Position numbers and translations under genes: made by a program. This document shows, in pieces, positions 34,120 to 41,875 of a DNA stretch of 64,000 nucleotides. Below the pieces are notes generated by a model. That model saw only the letters and a list, made by a program, of their open reading frames with translations, did not search any database and was not told the origin of the DNA. The DNA is from JBKECO01 sp047974745 (GTDB lineage Bacteria > Bacillota > Clostridia > Lachnospirales > Lachnospiraceae): contig JBKECO010000002.1 of the NCBI GenBank assembly GCA_047974745.1, positions 1 through 64,000 on the forward strand, given 5' to 3'. Positions within the stretch are counted from its first letter, which is position 1, and every line of letters starts with the position of its first letter.

Positions 34120-34959
34120 ATGGATCACGAAACAAAATATCTAAATGACAGATCACTAGAAGTTTGGAATGCCGTTGAGAAAAGGTATAGAACAGAGAAA
34201 ACACGACAGATCTGCTGGGACAGCCTGGTCTTTCTTTGCGAGTATGCCAAAAAAGACATGTTGGACATAACACCTGGAGATGTAAAGAAGTTTTATGAAG
34301 TTCAAAAGCAAAGTGAGGAGAAAGATGAGGGGACATCTTCCGTTAACTCAGAGATGCGTCTGGCGTCGATAAATACGATTTATGAATGGTACTGGAAAAA
34401 TGTTGATAATAATTATGAGAACCCATGTACTGCTGTAGAAAGTGAATTTCGTGCACCGGAGCTGATTCCGACAGAATATCCATCAAAGGAAGAGCTTAGT
34501 GACATGAAGGCTCGTCTTGATGCTGACAGACAGTATCACTTTATATCGATGATTACGGAATATACGGGTGCAAAAGGGAAAGATGTATTGTTACTAAAGC
34601 ATGCTGCATTCCGCGAAACGGGTGAAGGATTCATTGTCACACTTGGGGCAGGGTCAAGGAAGAAGCCAGTTCTACTTCCACAAAGTGAAAATGACTTTTT
34701 GAGGAAGTTCTTAAAGGACAGAGAATATCTGCCACATTTGCTGGATAATATGTGGGGAAAACCCTTAACACAGAGAACCATGGAACGGACCTTTGAAGTT
34801 CTGAGCGAGCAGACGCAATTTAGTTTGTCGACCTATAGAACGGCAGTGATTGCTGATCATATTGCCGAATGCATGAACAGCAAAGAATATACGGAAAATC
34901 TTTTTATCGACAGAAAGAAAATGAAAAAGTATACAGAACTTGCAAAATATTATATGTAA
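34120..34959 (+). CDS. degenerate tyrosine-recombinase-like protein under c-di-GMP riboswitch control
   Basis: A 279 aa protein whose layout follows tyrosine recombinases: an N-terminal SAM-like helical domain (about 10-105) and a catalytic-fold domain (about 120-279). The usual TGLRxSE motif reads TGAKGKDVLLLK (149-160), without the first catalytic arginine. The beta-hairpin lysine region is GAGSRKKPVLLP. HxxR appears as Ser237-Thr-Tyr-Arg240, so the His is lost and the second Arg kept. Tyr271 in KKYTELAK is a possible nucleophile. It may bind DNA without full recombination activity. There are no phage genes or inverted repeats next to it. The preceding riboswitch puts its expression under c-di-GMP. 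Confidence 0.65.
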   Translation: MDHETKYLNDRSLEVWNAVEKRYRTEKTRQICWDSLVFLCEYAKKDMLDITPGDVKKFYEVQKQSEEKDEGTSSVNSEMRLASINTIYEWYWKNVDNNYENPCTAVESEFRAPELIPTEYPSKEELSDMKARLDADRQYHFISMITEYTGAKGKDVLLLKHAAFRETGEGFIVTLGAGSRKKPVLLPQSENDFLRKFLKDREYLPHLLDNMWGKPLTQRTMERTFEVLSEQTQFSLSTYRTAVIADHIAECMNSKEYTENLFIDRKKMKKYTELAKYYM

Positions 34960-34969
34960 AAATAAAACA

Positions 34970-35014
34970 GAGGGAGCAGTGATACGCACTGCTCCCTCTA
35001 TTTTATTTTTCTAA
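34970..35014 (+). terminator. intrinsic terminator after the recombinase-like gene
   Basis: Thirteen-base-pair stem AGAGGGAGCAGTG/CACTGCTCCCTCT with a short loop and ATTTTATTTTT after it; A-rich sequence on the 5' side extends pairing. Confidence 0.95.
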
Positions 35015-35050
35015 GTTGTGATAGAGTTAAATGAAAAAGGAGGATACACC

Positions 35051-35518
35051 ATGTCTTATAATGTAGATTTTCAGACTGTTTCCACCCTGTATCTAGAGTC
35101 TTCTCCGGTTGCAGAGGCATTGGCAGGATTAAGAGCCAATGAAGCCAGATACTTCATGAACAAGTACAAATATGTGTTTACGGTCGAACCTGCCGAAGAA
35201 AGTCAGGAGACCTTAGCGTATGTCAACAAAATCCTCAAGCAGGAGCGTGATCTTGAATTTGCTTCAAAACCCTTGCAAACAGCCCGTTTTCAGGTAGAGA
35301 ACATAAAATTTGCCTATGTTTTTTATGAAGACGGACTTGCAATCAATGTAATGTATACCGTAGATGATGCCAAGAAGCGAGCTGTTGGATTCAAGCTTTC
35401 GGAAGGAATGGATATTCCCAAGGAGCTTGAGGCTAAATTCAAATTCGCCAGGCAGAAATCAAAGCTTGCAGGCACGATCAGAGGTTCTTTTTTTGTGATC
35501 AAGGGCGAATATAACTGA
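35051..35518 (+). CDS. conserved-looking hypothetical protein
   Basis: A 155 aa soluble, charged protein with no signal peptide or membrane helix. I do not recognise the family. It has a clear coding pattern and a strong AAGGAGG seven bases before ATG 35051; the in-frame start at 35018 lies before the ribosome binding site. It is isolated by the terminator upstream and a convergent transporter downstream. Confidence 0.75.
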   Translation: MSYNVDFQTVSTLYLESSPVAEALAGLRANEARYFMNKYKYVFTVEPAEESQETLAYVNKILKQERDLEFASKPLQTARFQVENIKFAYVFYEDGLAINVMYTVDDAKKRAVGFKLSEGMDIPKELEAKFKFARQKSKLAGTIRGSFFVIKGEYN

Positions 35519-35532
35519 CGTATTGTATCATT

Positions 35533-36897
35533 TTAATATGCCATAATAGGAACTAGTACAAGAAAGCCAAGACAAATTACTATGCCGGTCGCAATCAGAA
35601 CAACGGCGCAAAAGCCCATGATATCTCTTGCTCCAAGCTTAGCGATACCAAGAGCCGGCAGAGCCCAGAATGGCTGAAGCATATTGGTCCAGGCATCTCC
35701 CCAGGCGATCGCCATTCCGGTTACCTCTGGCGGAACACCCAGCTTTAATCCTGCAGGCATCATGATCGGTGCCTGAACAGCCCACTGTCCACCGCCAGAG
35801 GGTACAAAAAAGTTTACGATTCCTGCAGATAGAAATGTGAATAGCGGAAAGGTAAGCTGCGTGGAAATATTGACAAAAACGGTGCTGATGGCTCCGGCAA
35901 GTGAGATTCCGCCTTCCAAGCTTCCAGTCATCATGCCCATAATACCGGCATAGAAGGGAAACTGCAAAATGATACCACCGGCACTCTTGGCAGCGCTTCC
36001 AATGGCATTCACATAGCTGATTGGTCTTACATGAAAGATAATTCCAAGAATCAGGAATATCATATTTACAGTATTCAGTGACAAATTAAAAGAACCTGCA
36101 TCTATGAAATAGTAAACAAGATAAACGATCCCAAGTGCAGCTACGAGCATAGATAGAACCGGACTATTCTCCAGTTTTTCTGCAGGTGTTACCGGTGTTC
36201 TGGATACCGGTGCCTCATCTATTAACAGTGCAGAATCGATTTCAACGACATCTGCCTCGGCAGGGTGCATTTTTGCATTTAAAAGAGCGACCACAAGGAT
36301 GACAACAAGTACCATGATCAGGTTCCATGGGGAGAAGATCGTCAGTGAAGTTGGAACTGATTCGGTAACAGCTCCTTGTGTTGCAGCACCGACTGTTTCA
36401 TTATAGGCAGCCAATGTCAGAGGGATGGAGCCTGAGATACCAGCATGCCAAACAACGAAACCGGAGTATGCGGAAGCAATGAGAAGTCTGTAATCGAGTT
36501 TTTTTACTTTTTTAGCGACCTCCTTTGCCAGAATTGCACCAACCACTAGTCCGAAGCCCCAGTTCAGCCAGCAGCAGATCATGGAAATGACAGTGACAAA
36601 TACAATAGCCTGCGTCGGTTTCTTTGGAATATCGGCAAGTCTGTCAATGATTTTTTTGACAGCGGGTGCATTTGCAAAGGCAGTACCAAGAACGAGCACC
36701 AAAGCCATTTGCATAGAGAAGGCGAGAAGACTCCAAACACCGTTTCCCCAGTTGTTCGCTACCTGAATTGGGTTCTGCCCAGTGATTGGGATTGCTGCAA
36801 CGAACACAACAATGGTTAGGATGATACAGAAAATAAATGCGTCAGGCAGATATTTCTGAACTAATTTTACACATCCATTTGTAAATTTTTTAAACAT
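35533..36897 (-). CDS. atoE: AtoE-type short-chain fatty acid transporter
   Basis: Membrane transporter of 454 aa with about twelve helices, of the short-chain fatty acid transporter family (AtoE). Family-like features are the N-terminal LVQKYLPDAFIF, SMICCWLNWGFGLVVG, YSGFVVWHAGISGSIPLTLA and FFVPSGGGQWAVQAPIM. Substrates could be butyrate, acetoacetate or similar acids. It is monocistronic, divergent from the MocA-like gene, with AAGGAGGG before its ATG. Bases 36898-37094 hold its promoter region and no gene. Confidence 0.9.
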   Translation of the reverse strand: MFKKFTNGCVKLVQKYLPDAFIFCIILTIVVFVAAIPITGQNPIQVANNWGNGVWSLLAFSMQMALVLVLGTAFANAPAVKKIIDRLADIPKKPTQAIVFVTVISMICCWLNWGFGLVVGAILAKEVAKKVKKLDYRLLIASAYSGFVVWHAGISGSIPLTLAAYNETVGAATQGAVTESVPTSLTIFSPWNLIMVLVVILVVALLNAKMHPAEADVVEIDSALLIDEAPVSRTPVTPAEKLENSPVLSMLVAALGIVYLVYYFIDAGSFNLSLNTVNMIFLILGIIFHVRPISYVNAIGSAAKSAGGIILQFPFYAGIMGMMTGSLEGGISLAGAISTVFVNISTQLTFPLFTFLSAGIVNFFVPSGGGQWAVQAPIMMPAGLKLGVPPEVTGMAIAWGDAWTNMLQPFWALPALGIAKLGARDIMGFCAVVLIATGIVICLGFLVLVPIMAY

Positions 36898-37094
36898 AGA
36901 CCCTCCTTAATTATTTAGAATTATAGTGTGCTACTATTATACTACTTTTGTTTCACAATCCGATCGAATTATAAATAAAAAATAAAGTTTATAAAAAATG
37001 CATAAATTAAGCGACCTATCTTTGTTACATAATTAACGATTGTTCTTAAGAAAGTACAAAGATGACATACTAGAAGAAAATGGAGGAAGCGGAA

Positions 37095-37682
37095 ATGGAT
37101 GGAATCATCCTAGCCTCTGGAAACAGCCTCAGATTCGGTGAAAATAAATTAAAATATTCACTTCAAGGAAAGCCATTGTACAGACATGTGGCACAACTTC
37201 TATATGAACAGTACGAAAGAGGAGAAATCAAAAATCTGCTCTTTGTTACACAATACTCAGAAATCATAAGGGAGGCTGCTGAGTACTATCCTGCAATGAT
37301 TCCTGTGCTGAATAGGAATTCAGATTTTGGAATATCGCAGTCGATTCGAGTAGGTCTTGCTGTGCTTGCAAATATCAATCCACAATCCGCCGCTTGTATG
37401 TTTTCTGTTGCGGATCAGCCATTCCTCAGGGAACGTTCCATACAGGAGGCGATTCGATTGTTCGAGCATCATGAGAAGAAAATCGTTGCTTTTTCTCATA
37501 GGGAAAAAACAGGAAACCCGGTGATCTTTCCAGCAATGTATTATCAGGAACTGATGAATCTATCAGGAGATACTGGGGGAAAACAGGTCGTTAGGCTACA
37601 TGAGCAAGAAGTGATACACTATGAGGCAGATCTAAAAGAACTGGAGGATATTGATGAGAAGAACAGCCCTTTTATCAGATGA
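37095..37682 (+). CDS. MocA-like molybdenum cofactor nucleotidyltransferase
   Basis: Nucleotidyltransferase of the MobA/MocA fold, 195 aa, likely converting molybdopterin to the cytidylyl cofactor form used by xanthine-dehydrogenase-type enzymes. The glycine-rich nucleotide loop is IILASGNSLRFGENK and the metal-binding acid is in FSVADQPF. Start 37095 is preferred: GGAGG lies eight bases upstream and the motif then begins at residue 5. It overlaps the yqeC gene by 29 bases. The pairing with yqeC and downstream xdh genes marks the SDMH system. Confidence 0.88.
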   Translation: MDGIILASGNSLRFGENKLKYSLQGKPLYRHVAQLLYEQYERGEIKNLLFVTQYSEIIREAAEYYPAMIPVLNRNSDFGISQSIRVGLAVLANINPQSAACMFSVADQPFLRERSIQEAIRLFEHHEKKIVAFSHREKTGNPVIFPAMYYQELMNLSGDTGGKQVVRLHEQEVIHYEADLKELEDIDEKNSPFIR

Positions 37683-38406
37683 CGGGATGAGCCTGCAGGA
37701 AGTCGGCTCATTGTATGAGGCATTGCCGTTCTTACGAGAAATGGGTCATTTTGTTTCACTTGTCGGAGGCGGAGGCAAGACGACCCTGATGTATGAGATG
37801 GCAGCTATTACCGCATCACATAGGACCCATACAGTTGTTACGACCACCACACATATATGGAAGCCAGCAGACAGACTGCCGGCAGAAACAGAACAGGAGA
37901 TCTGGCATGCCTGGAAGGAAGGACAATTCGCAGTCTGCGGGGCCCCATCAGGAGCTGACAAGCTAACGATCCCGGACCAGGAGTGGATGAATCGGTTAAT
38001 AGAAATAGCGGATTTTATTCTGGCAGAGAGCGATGGTGCGAAAGGAATGCCCGCAAAGTCACCAAGGGAACATGAGCCAGTTATAAGCAGAGACTCAGAT
38101 ATCGTAGTTGGTGTGCTTGGGCTGGATGCAGTTGGCAGGCCGATCAAGGAGGTCTGCTTTGGAATAGAAGAAATGACGAAATTGCTTCAAAAACAGCAGG
38201 ATGAGACTTTTACAGAAGAGGATGCAGTCATGCTCCTGACCTCAGAGATGGGAAGTAGAAAGTCAGTGCAGGACAGGGAGTACTATGTGATATTGAATAA
38301 GTGGGATCGCATGAGTGGGAAGGTATCCATACTGAATTTACTGCAGAGTCTGAGAAATCAGGGCGTTTCATCTACAATCGTGACTGGCCAGTTCAATGAA
38401 AAATGA
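37654..38406 (+). CDS. yqeC: YqeC, selenium-dependent molybdenum hydroxylase accessory protein
   Basis: Putative selenium/molybdenum cofactor accessory protein, 250 aa, with P-loop SLVGGGGKTTLMYE and the family segment VVTTTTHIWKP. Known genomic studies link YqeC, YqeB and an orphan SelD with selenium-dependent molybdenum hydroxylases. The start is ATG 37654, six bases after GGAGG inside the preceding gene; the adjacent TTG at 37651 is less likely. A YqeB gene at 56.7 kb closes the same island. Biochemical role is not established. Confidence 0.88.
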   Translation: MRRTALLSDDGMSLQEVGSLYEALPFLREMGHFVSLVGGGGKTTLMYEMAAITASHRTHTVVTTTTHIWKPADRLPAETEQEIWHAWKEGQFAVCGAPSGADKLTIPDQEWMNRLIEIADFILAESDGAKGMPAKSPREHEPVISRDSDIVVGVLGLDAVGRPIKEVCFGIEEMTKLLQKQQDETFTEEDAVMLLTSEMGSRKSVQDREYYVILNKWDRMSGKVSILNLLQSLRNQGVSSTIVTGQFNEK

Positions 38407-38431
38407 CAGTTCAAATCAAATAAAAAACTAA

Positions 38432-38460
38432 TTGACATGAAAAAAATATTGTGGTAGTTT
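38432..38460 (+). promoter_or_regulatory. promoter of the purine transporter leader
   Basis: Consensus TTGACA at 38432-38437 with TAGTTT 17 bases downstream at 38455-38460. The predicted start at about 38467 gives a leader of about 240 bases before the permease gene at 38709. Confidence 0.6.
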
Positions 38461-38528
38461 ATTAGTAATTAAAAACTGCATAGAAAAATTAAGGTCTCCG
38501 TAGTTGTTTTTTTAAATCAATTGTACAT

Positions 38529-38585
38529 CCTGTCCTGTGTGGGGGGAGTGACACCGTGTGTCAGAACTCACAATAATGGAATAGG
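38529..38585 (+). ncRNA. candidate orphan aptamer in the purine-transport leader
   Basis: The RNA can fold compactly. P1 pairs CCTGTCC (38529-38535) with GGAATAGG (38578-38585). TGT/ACA continues the stack across a one-sided run of G. GAGT (38546-38549) pairs with ACTC (38566-38569), and GACAC with GTGTC around loop CGT. A strong terminator follows and then the nucleoside ABC genes, the arrangement of a transcription-attenuating riboswitch. The purine riboswitch signatures (TTTCTACC and related joining sequences) are absent, and I recognise no other class. The ligand is unknown; a purine is a guess from context. Confidence 0.45.
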
Positions 38586-38609
38586 TGTGTGCTTTTTTTT
38601 TACAAAACA

Positions 38610-38648
38610 AGGGCGTTTTGGTTATGTTACCAAAGCGCTTTTTTTTAT
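38610..38648 (+). terminator. leader terminator ahead of the purine ABC operon
   Basis: Ten-base-pair stem GCGTTTTGGT/ACCAAAGCGC around TATGTT, followed by eight T. It lies within the leader, 60 bases before the permease start, so it is a likely attenuator rather than the end of yqeC. Confidence 0.85.
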
Positions 38649-38708
38649 ACCATAATGAGGAACGTACTCTAATGATATAGGAATGTTCTACGAGAAAAGA
38701 GGAGAAAT

Positions 38709-39716
38709 ATGAAAGTAAAGAAGCTGATTCAGCCAATTTTATCAATCATTCTGGCTTTTTTGATTGGTGCAATCGTAATAAAGTTCGTTGGGGAAAGTCC
38801 ACTTACCGTTTATAAGGCGATGGCAAGTGGAGCCTTTGGAACAAAATATGCACTGGCAGGAACGTTAACAAAAACCATTACGATGATTTTTGTCGGACTG
38901 AGCTATGGCTTTGCATACAAGTGCGGGCTGGTCAATATTGGTATTGAAGGGCAGCTTTATATGGGCGGTCTCGCCAGTGCACTGGTCGGAATCTATATTG
39001 AACTGCCTTCCATCATACATATTCCGCTATGTATCCTAGCTGGTTTTCTGGCTGGTGCTGTCTGGGGCGGCATTGTTGGATTCTTAAAGGTCAGATTCAA
39101 TGCAAGTGAAATGATCACGACCGTCATGATGAATTACATTGCCATTTACTTTGTAGCATTCATGGTAAATGGACCGATCAAAGAAGAGGCTGGGACTTAC
39201 CCACAGAGTGAAGCGATTCTGCCAAGCGCAGAACTACCGAATCTAGTACCGAAAACACAGCTTTCCATAGGACTGATTCTGGCACTGATTGCAATTGCGA
39301 TTTACATCATTTATTGGAAATGGTCTGTGCTTGGATTCAAAATGAATATGGTAGGAACTTCCTCTAAGGTCGCAGAATATGCAGGTATTCCTGTTAAAAA
39401 AATGGTAACACTGTCCATGTTCATATCAGGAGGTCTAGGTGGACTGGCAGGCTCTATGGAAGTATTAGGGGTACAGCATAAGATCATGGATGGTCTGTCT
39501 GCCGGATATGGATTTGATGGAATTGCCGTATCATTACTTGGTGGAAATAACGGAATTGGAATACTTGTATCCTCCTTTCTATTTGGAGCATTGCGAACAG
39601 GAGGAAATGCGATTCAAATGTTCACGAAGCTGCCAAATGCAGTTATCTACATATTGCAGGCGTTGGTCATTCTGTTCGTGGTAACAGATATTTTCAAAAA
39701 GTCGGAAAGGAAGTGA
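38709..39716 (+). CDS. nucleoside/purine ABC transporter permease 1 (NupP/YufP type)
   Basis: Membrane permease of the branched-chain amino acid/ribose permease-like family used by BMP-type nucleoside importers, 335 aa, about nine helices. Typical parts are the conserved GLVNIGIEGQLYMGGLASAL and SAGYGFDGIAVSLLGGNNGI. It forms an importer with the second permease, the BMP lipoprotein and the double ATPase that follow. GAGGAG precedes ATG 38709. The leader upstream contains a candidate attenuator. Confidence 0.93.
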   Translation: MKVKKLIQPILSIILAFLIGAIVIKFVGESPLTVYKAMASGAFGTKYALAGTLTKTITMIFVGLSYGFAYKCGLVNIGIEGQLYMGGLASALVGIYIELPSIIHIPLCILAGFLAGAVWGGIVGFLKVRFNASEMITTVMMNYIAIYFVAFMVNGPIKEEAGTYPQSEAILPSAELPNLVPKTQLSIGLILALIAIAIYIIYWKWSVLGFKMNMVGTSSKVAEYAGIPVKKMVTLSMFISGGLGGLAGSMEVLGVQHKIMDGLSAGYGFDGIAVSLLGGNNGIGILVSSFLFGALRTGGNAIQMFTKLPNAVIYILQALVILFVVTDIFKKSERK

Positions 39717-39720
39717 ACCC

Positions 39721-40599
39721 ATGGATATCATTTTAAATTTTTCAGGAGCTGTACTGGATTCCTCCACCTCGATCTTGTTCGCTGCCTTGGGTATTTTAAT
39801 TATGCAACTGGCAGGCGTTGTGAATATCGGCGCTGAAGGAATGATGTTGATTGGTGCTTTTTCTGGTGTTGTCGGCTCCTCGGTTACTGGCAATGCATGG
39901 CTTGGGATCTTGTTCGCAGCAGTAGCGACAGGGATCACCGGACTGCTCTTCGCTGTTTTTACGATTACATTGAAAGCGAATCAGGTGGTTGTTGGTATTG
40001 CTTTAAATATTCTGGCGGAAGGAATCACCACGACACTATACCGAATGCTGTTTGGAATTGGTGCATCATCAGAAAAGGTGGATGCGCTTGAAAAAATCGG
40101 ACCATTTAATTTATTGGTCTACATTGGCATTTTGCTGGTAGTAGTCCTTTCCATATTTTTATATCAGACCAATGCCGGACTACGTGTACGTGGCGTCGGT
40201 GAATACCCACAGGCTATTGATTCCGTTGGATTGCATGTGAACCGAATACGTTATTTCAGTGTGATTGGAGGTTCTATGATCATCGGCGTAGGCGGATCCT
40301 ACCTGTCACTGGGTCAGCTTTCCTTCTTTACAGAGAACATGGTCACAGGACGCGGTTTCATTGCACTGGCAGCTGTGATTTTCGGAAGATTCACACCACT
40401 TGGAACATTATTTGCAATTCTTGTTTTTGGATCAGGAGAGGCAATGGTATCCAGACTGCAGGCTGTTGATAATACATTCCCAACTCATTTGATCCTCATG
40501 ATACCTTACATCCTTACCATGATTGCAGTAACTGTGTTTGGACAAAAATCCTCAGGACCAATGGCACTTGGAATTCCATTCTCAAAGCACGAAAAGTAA
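39721..40599 (+). CDS. nucleoside/purine ABC transporter permease 2 (NupQ/YufQ type)
   Basis: Second permease subunit, 292 aa, about eight helices, homologous in layout to permease 1: GVVNIGAEGMMLIGAFSGVV near the start, and MVTGRGFIALAAVIFGRFTP, the conserved loop that contacts the ATPase. It starts four bases after the first permease gene ends. Together they should form a heterodimeric channel. Confidence 0.93.
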   Translation: MDIILNFSGAVLDSSTSILFAALGILIMQLAGVVNIGAEGMMLIGAFSGVVGSSVTGNAWLGILFAAVATGITGLLFAVFTITLKANQVVVGIALNILAEGITTTLYRMLFGIGASSEKVDALEKIGPFNLLVYIGILLVVVLSIFLYQTNAGLRVRGVGEYPQAIDSVGLHVNRIRYFSVIGGSMIIGVGGSYLSLGQLSFFTENMVTGRGFIALAAVIFGRFTPLGTLFAILVFGSGEAMVSRLQAVDNTFPTHLILMIPYILTMIAVTVFGQKSSGPMALGIPFSKHEK

Positions 40600-40610
40600 A
40601 AAGTATAGTA

Positions 40611-40636
40611 CGGTAATTACCGGTCAAACGGTTTTT
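40611..40636 (+). promoter_or_regulatory. palindrome and small hairpin between permease 2 and the BMP gene
   Basis: CGGTAATTACCG is a perfect 12-base palindrome. Directly after it ACCG and CGGT can pair, followed by five T. It may be a weak terminator, an RNA processing site or a regulator site. It would allow the binding protein gene to be expressed differently from the permeases. Confidence 0.35.
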
Positions 40637-40671
40637 ATATATCCCATTCATGAGAGAAAAGGAGAAAAATT

Positions 40672-41799
40672 ATGAAGAGCAAACTTATCAAAGGATTCGC
40701 ACTCGTATCTTTGTCAGCGATGATGGCTTTCGCAGTCATTGGATGCGGATCATCAAGCACTGGATCGTCAGAATCCACAAGTGCTGACACCACGACAGAA
40801 GCAGCAACAGAAACAGCAGCTGAGGTTGAAACAGAAGCAGCAACAGAGGCAGCAACAGAAGAAGCTACAGAGGAAGCAACAGCAGTAGATCCGACCACGG
40901 TAAAAGTGGCACTGATCCTTCCAGGAACCATCAATGATCAGGGCTGGAACACAGAAGCATATGATGGACTGATGCTGGTAGAAGCGCTGGGATGTCAGAC
41001 AGCATATTCAGAAAGTGTAGCAGCTTCTGACTATGAATCAACATTTCGGGGTTATGCTGAACAGGGCTTTCATGTTGTAATCGGACATGGTACAGAGTTC
41101 GTGGATGCAGCAGAAAAAGTAGCTGTAGATTTTCCGGAAACCATGTTCCTTTTAACAAGTTCAGATGCAACGATGGAACCAAATGTTGGTTCTTTACAGA
41201 ATCTGAATAATGAGCAGGGATTCATTGCTGGTGTCGTAGCAGCGTTAGCATCCGAATCACATGTAGTTGGATCCGTTGGCGGAATGGAAATTCCATCCAT
41301 TCAGAGTTATATGTTAGGCTTTGAACAAGGAGTTGCCTATGTAGACAATGGAACTACCGCATTAATAGCATATACGGGCGATTTTGATGATGCAACAAAG
41401 GGAAAAGAGCAGGCAAAGGCATTTATCGATCAGGGTGCAGATGTTATTTCACATGATGCTGATGGTGCAGGACTTGGAATCTTTGAAGCTGTGAAAGAAG
41501 CAGGCGAAGGTTATTATGCGATCGGTGCTGTAAAGGATCAGTATGAACAGCTTCCGGCACAGACACTTACCAGTGCAACGAACAGTATTGGTGAAGGTAT
41601 ACTTGTGGCAATTGAAGACTATCTACAGGGTGAACTAGAGCCAATCTGCTACAAATTTGGTATTGCGGAAGGAACGATCGGTCTTGCGGATTATCATGAA
41701 TGTGCAGATGTACTTACCGAAGAAGAGAAACAATTTGTAACAGATACCATGGATAAAATCGTATCTGGTGAAATCGAAGTAGAAAGTGCACAGAACTAG
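40672..41799 (+). CDS. BMP family substrate-binding lipoprotein
   Basis: Binding protein of the basic membrane protein (BMP/PnrA-like) family, 375 aa, which captures purine nucleosides or bases outside the membrane. The signal peptide ends at a lipobox-like VIGC, followed by a Thr/Ala/Glu-rich linker (about residues 27-70). The core begins KVALILPGTINDQGWN, the usual BMP start, and includes GSVGGMEIPSIQSYMLGFEQG and IGAVKDQYEQLPAQTLTS. GGAG precedes ATG 40672. Confidence 0.93.
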   Translation: MKSKLIKGFALVSLSAMMAFAVIGCGSSSTGSSESTSADTTTEAATETAAEVETEAATEAATEEATEEATAVDPTTVKVALILPGTINDQGWNTEAYDGLMLVEALGCQTAYSESVAASDYESTFRGYAEQGFHVVIGHGTEFVDAAEKVAVDFPETMFLLTSSDATMEPNVGSLQNLNNEQGFIAGVVAALASESHVVGSVGGMEIPSIQSYMLGFEQGVAYVDNGTTALIAYTGDFDDATKGKEQAKAFIDQGADVISHDADGAGLGIFEAVKEAGEGYYAIGAVKDQYEQLPAQTLTSATNSIGEGILVAIEDYLQGELEPICYKFGIAEGTIGLADYHECADVLTEEEKQFVTDTMDKIVSGEIEVESAQN

Positions 41800-41816
41800 G
41801 CAATTCAATATGTCAT

Positions 41817-41843
41817 GCTCCGGCAGGTATCTTACCGGCCGGA
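41817..41843 (+). promoter_or_regulatory. stable stem-loop between the BMP gene and the ATPase gene
   Basis: CTCCGGC and GCCGGAG pair around an inner sequence that pairs further (AGGTA/TACC). No T-run follows, so full termination is unlikely. Such a stem after a binding-protein gene often stabilises the upstream mRNA, giving an excess of binding protein. Confidence 0.55.
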
Positions 41844-41875
41844 GCTAATAAAAGATTCATAGACAGGAGATTCTT

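Noticed and set aside
34120..34959. Prophage or integrative element marked by an integrase
   Set aside because: There are no phage, conjugation or attachment-site features nearby, and the active site is degenerate.
38529..38585. Classical purine riboswitch in front of the purine importer
   Set aside because: The conserved joining and loop sequences of that class are missing, so only an unassigned structured leader is reported.
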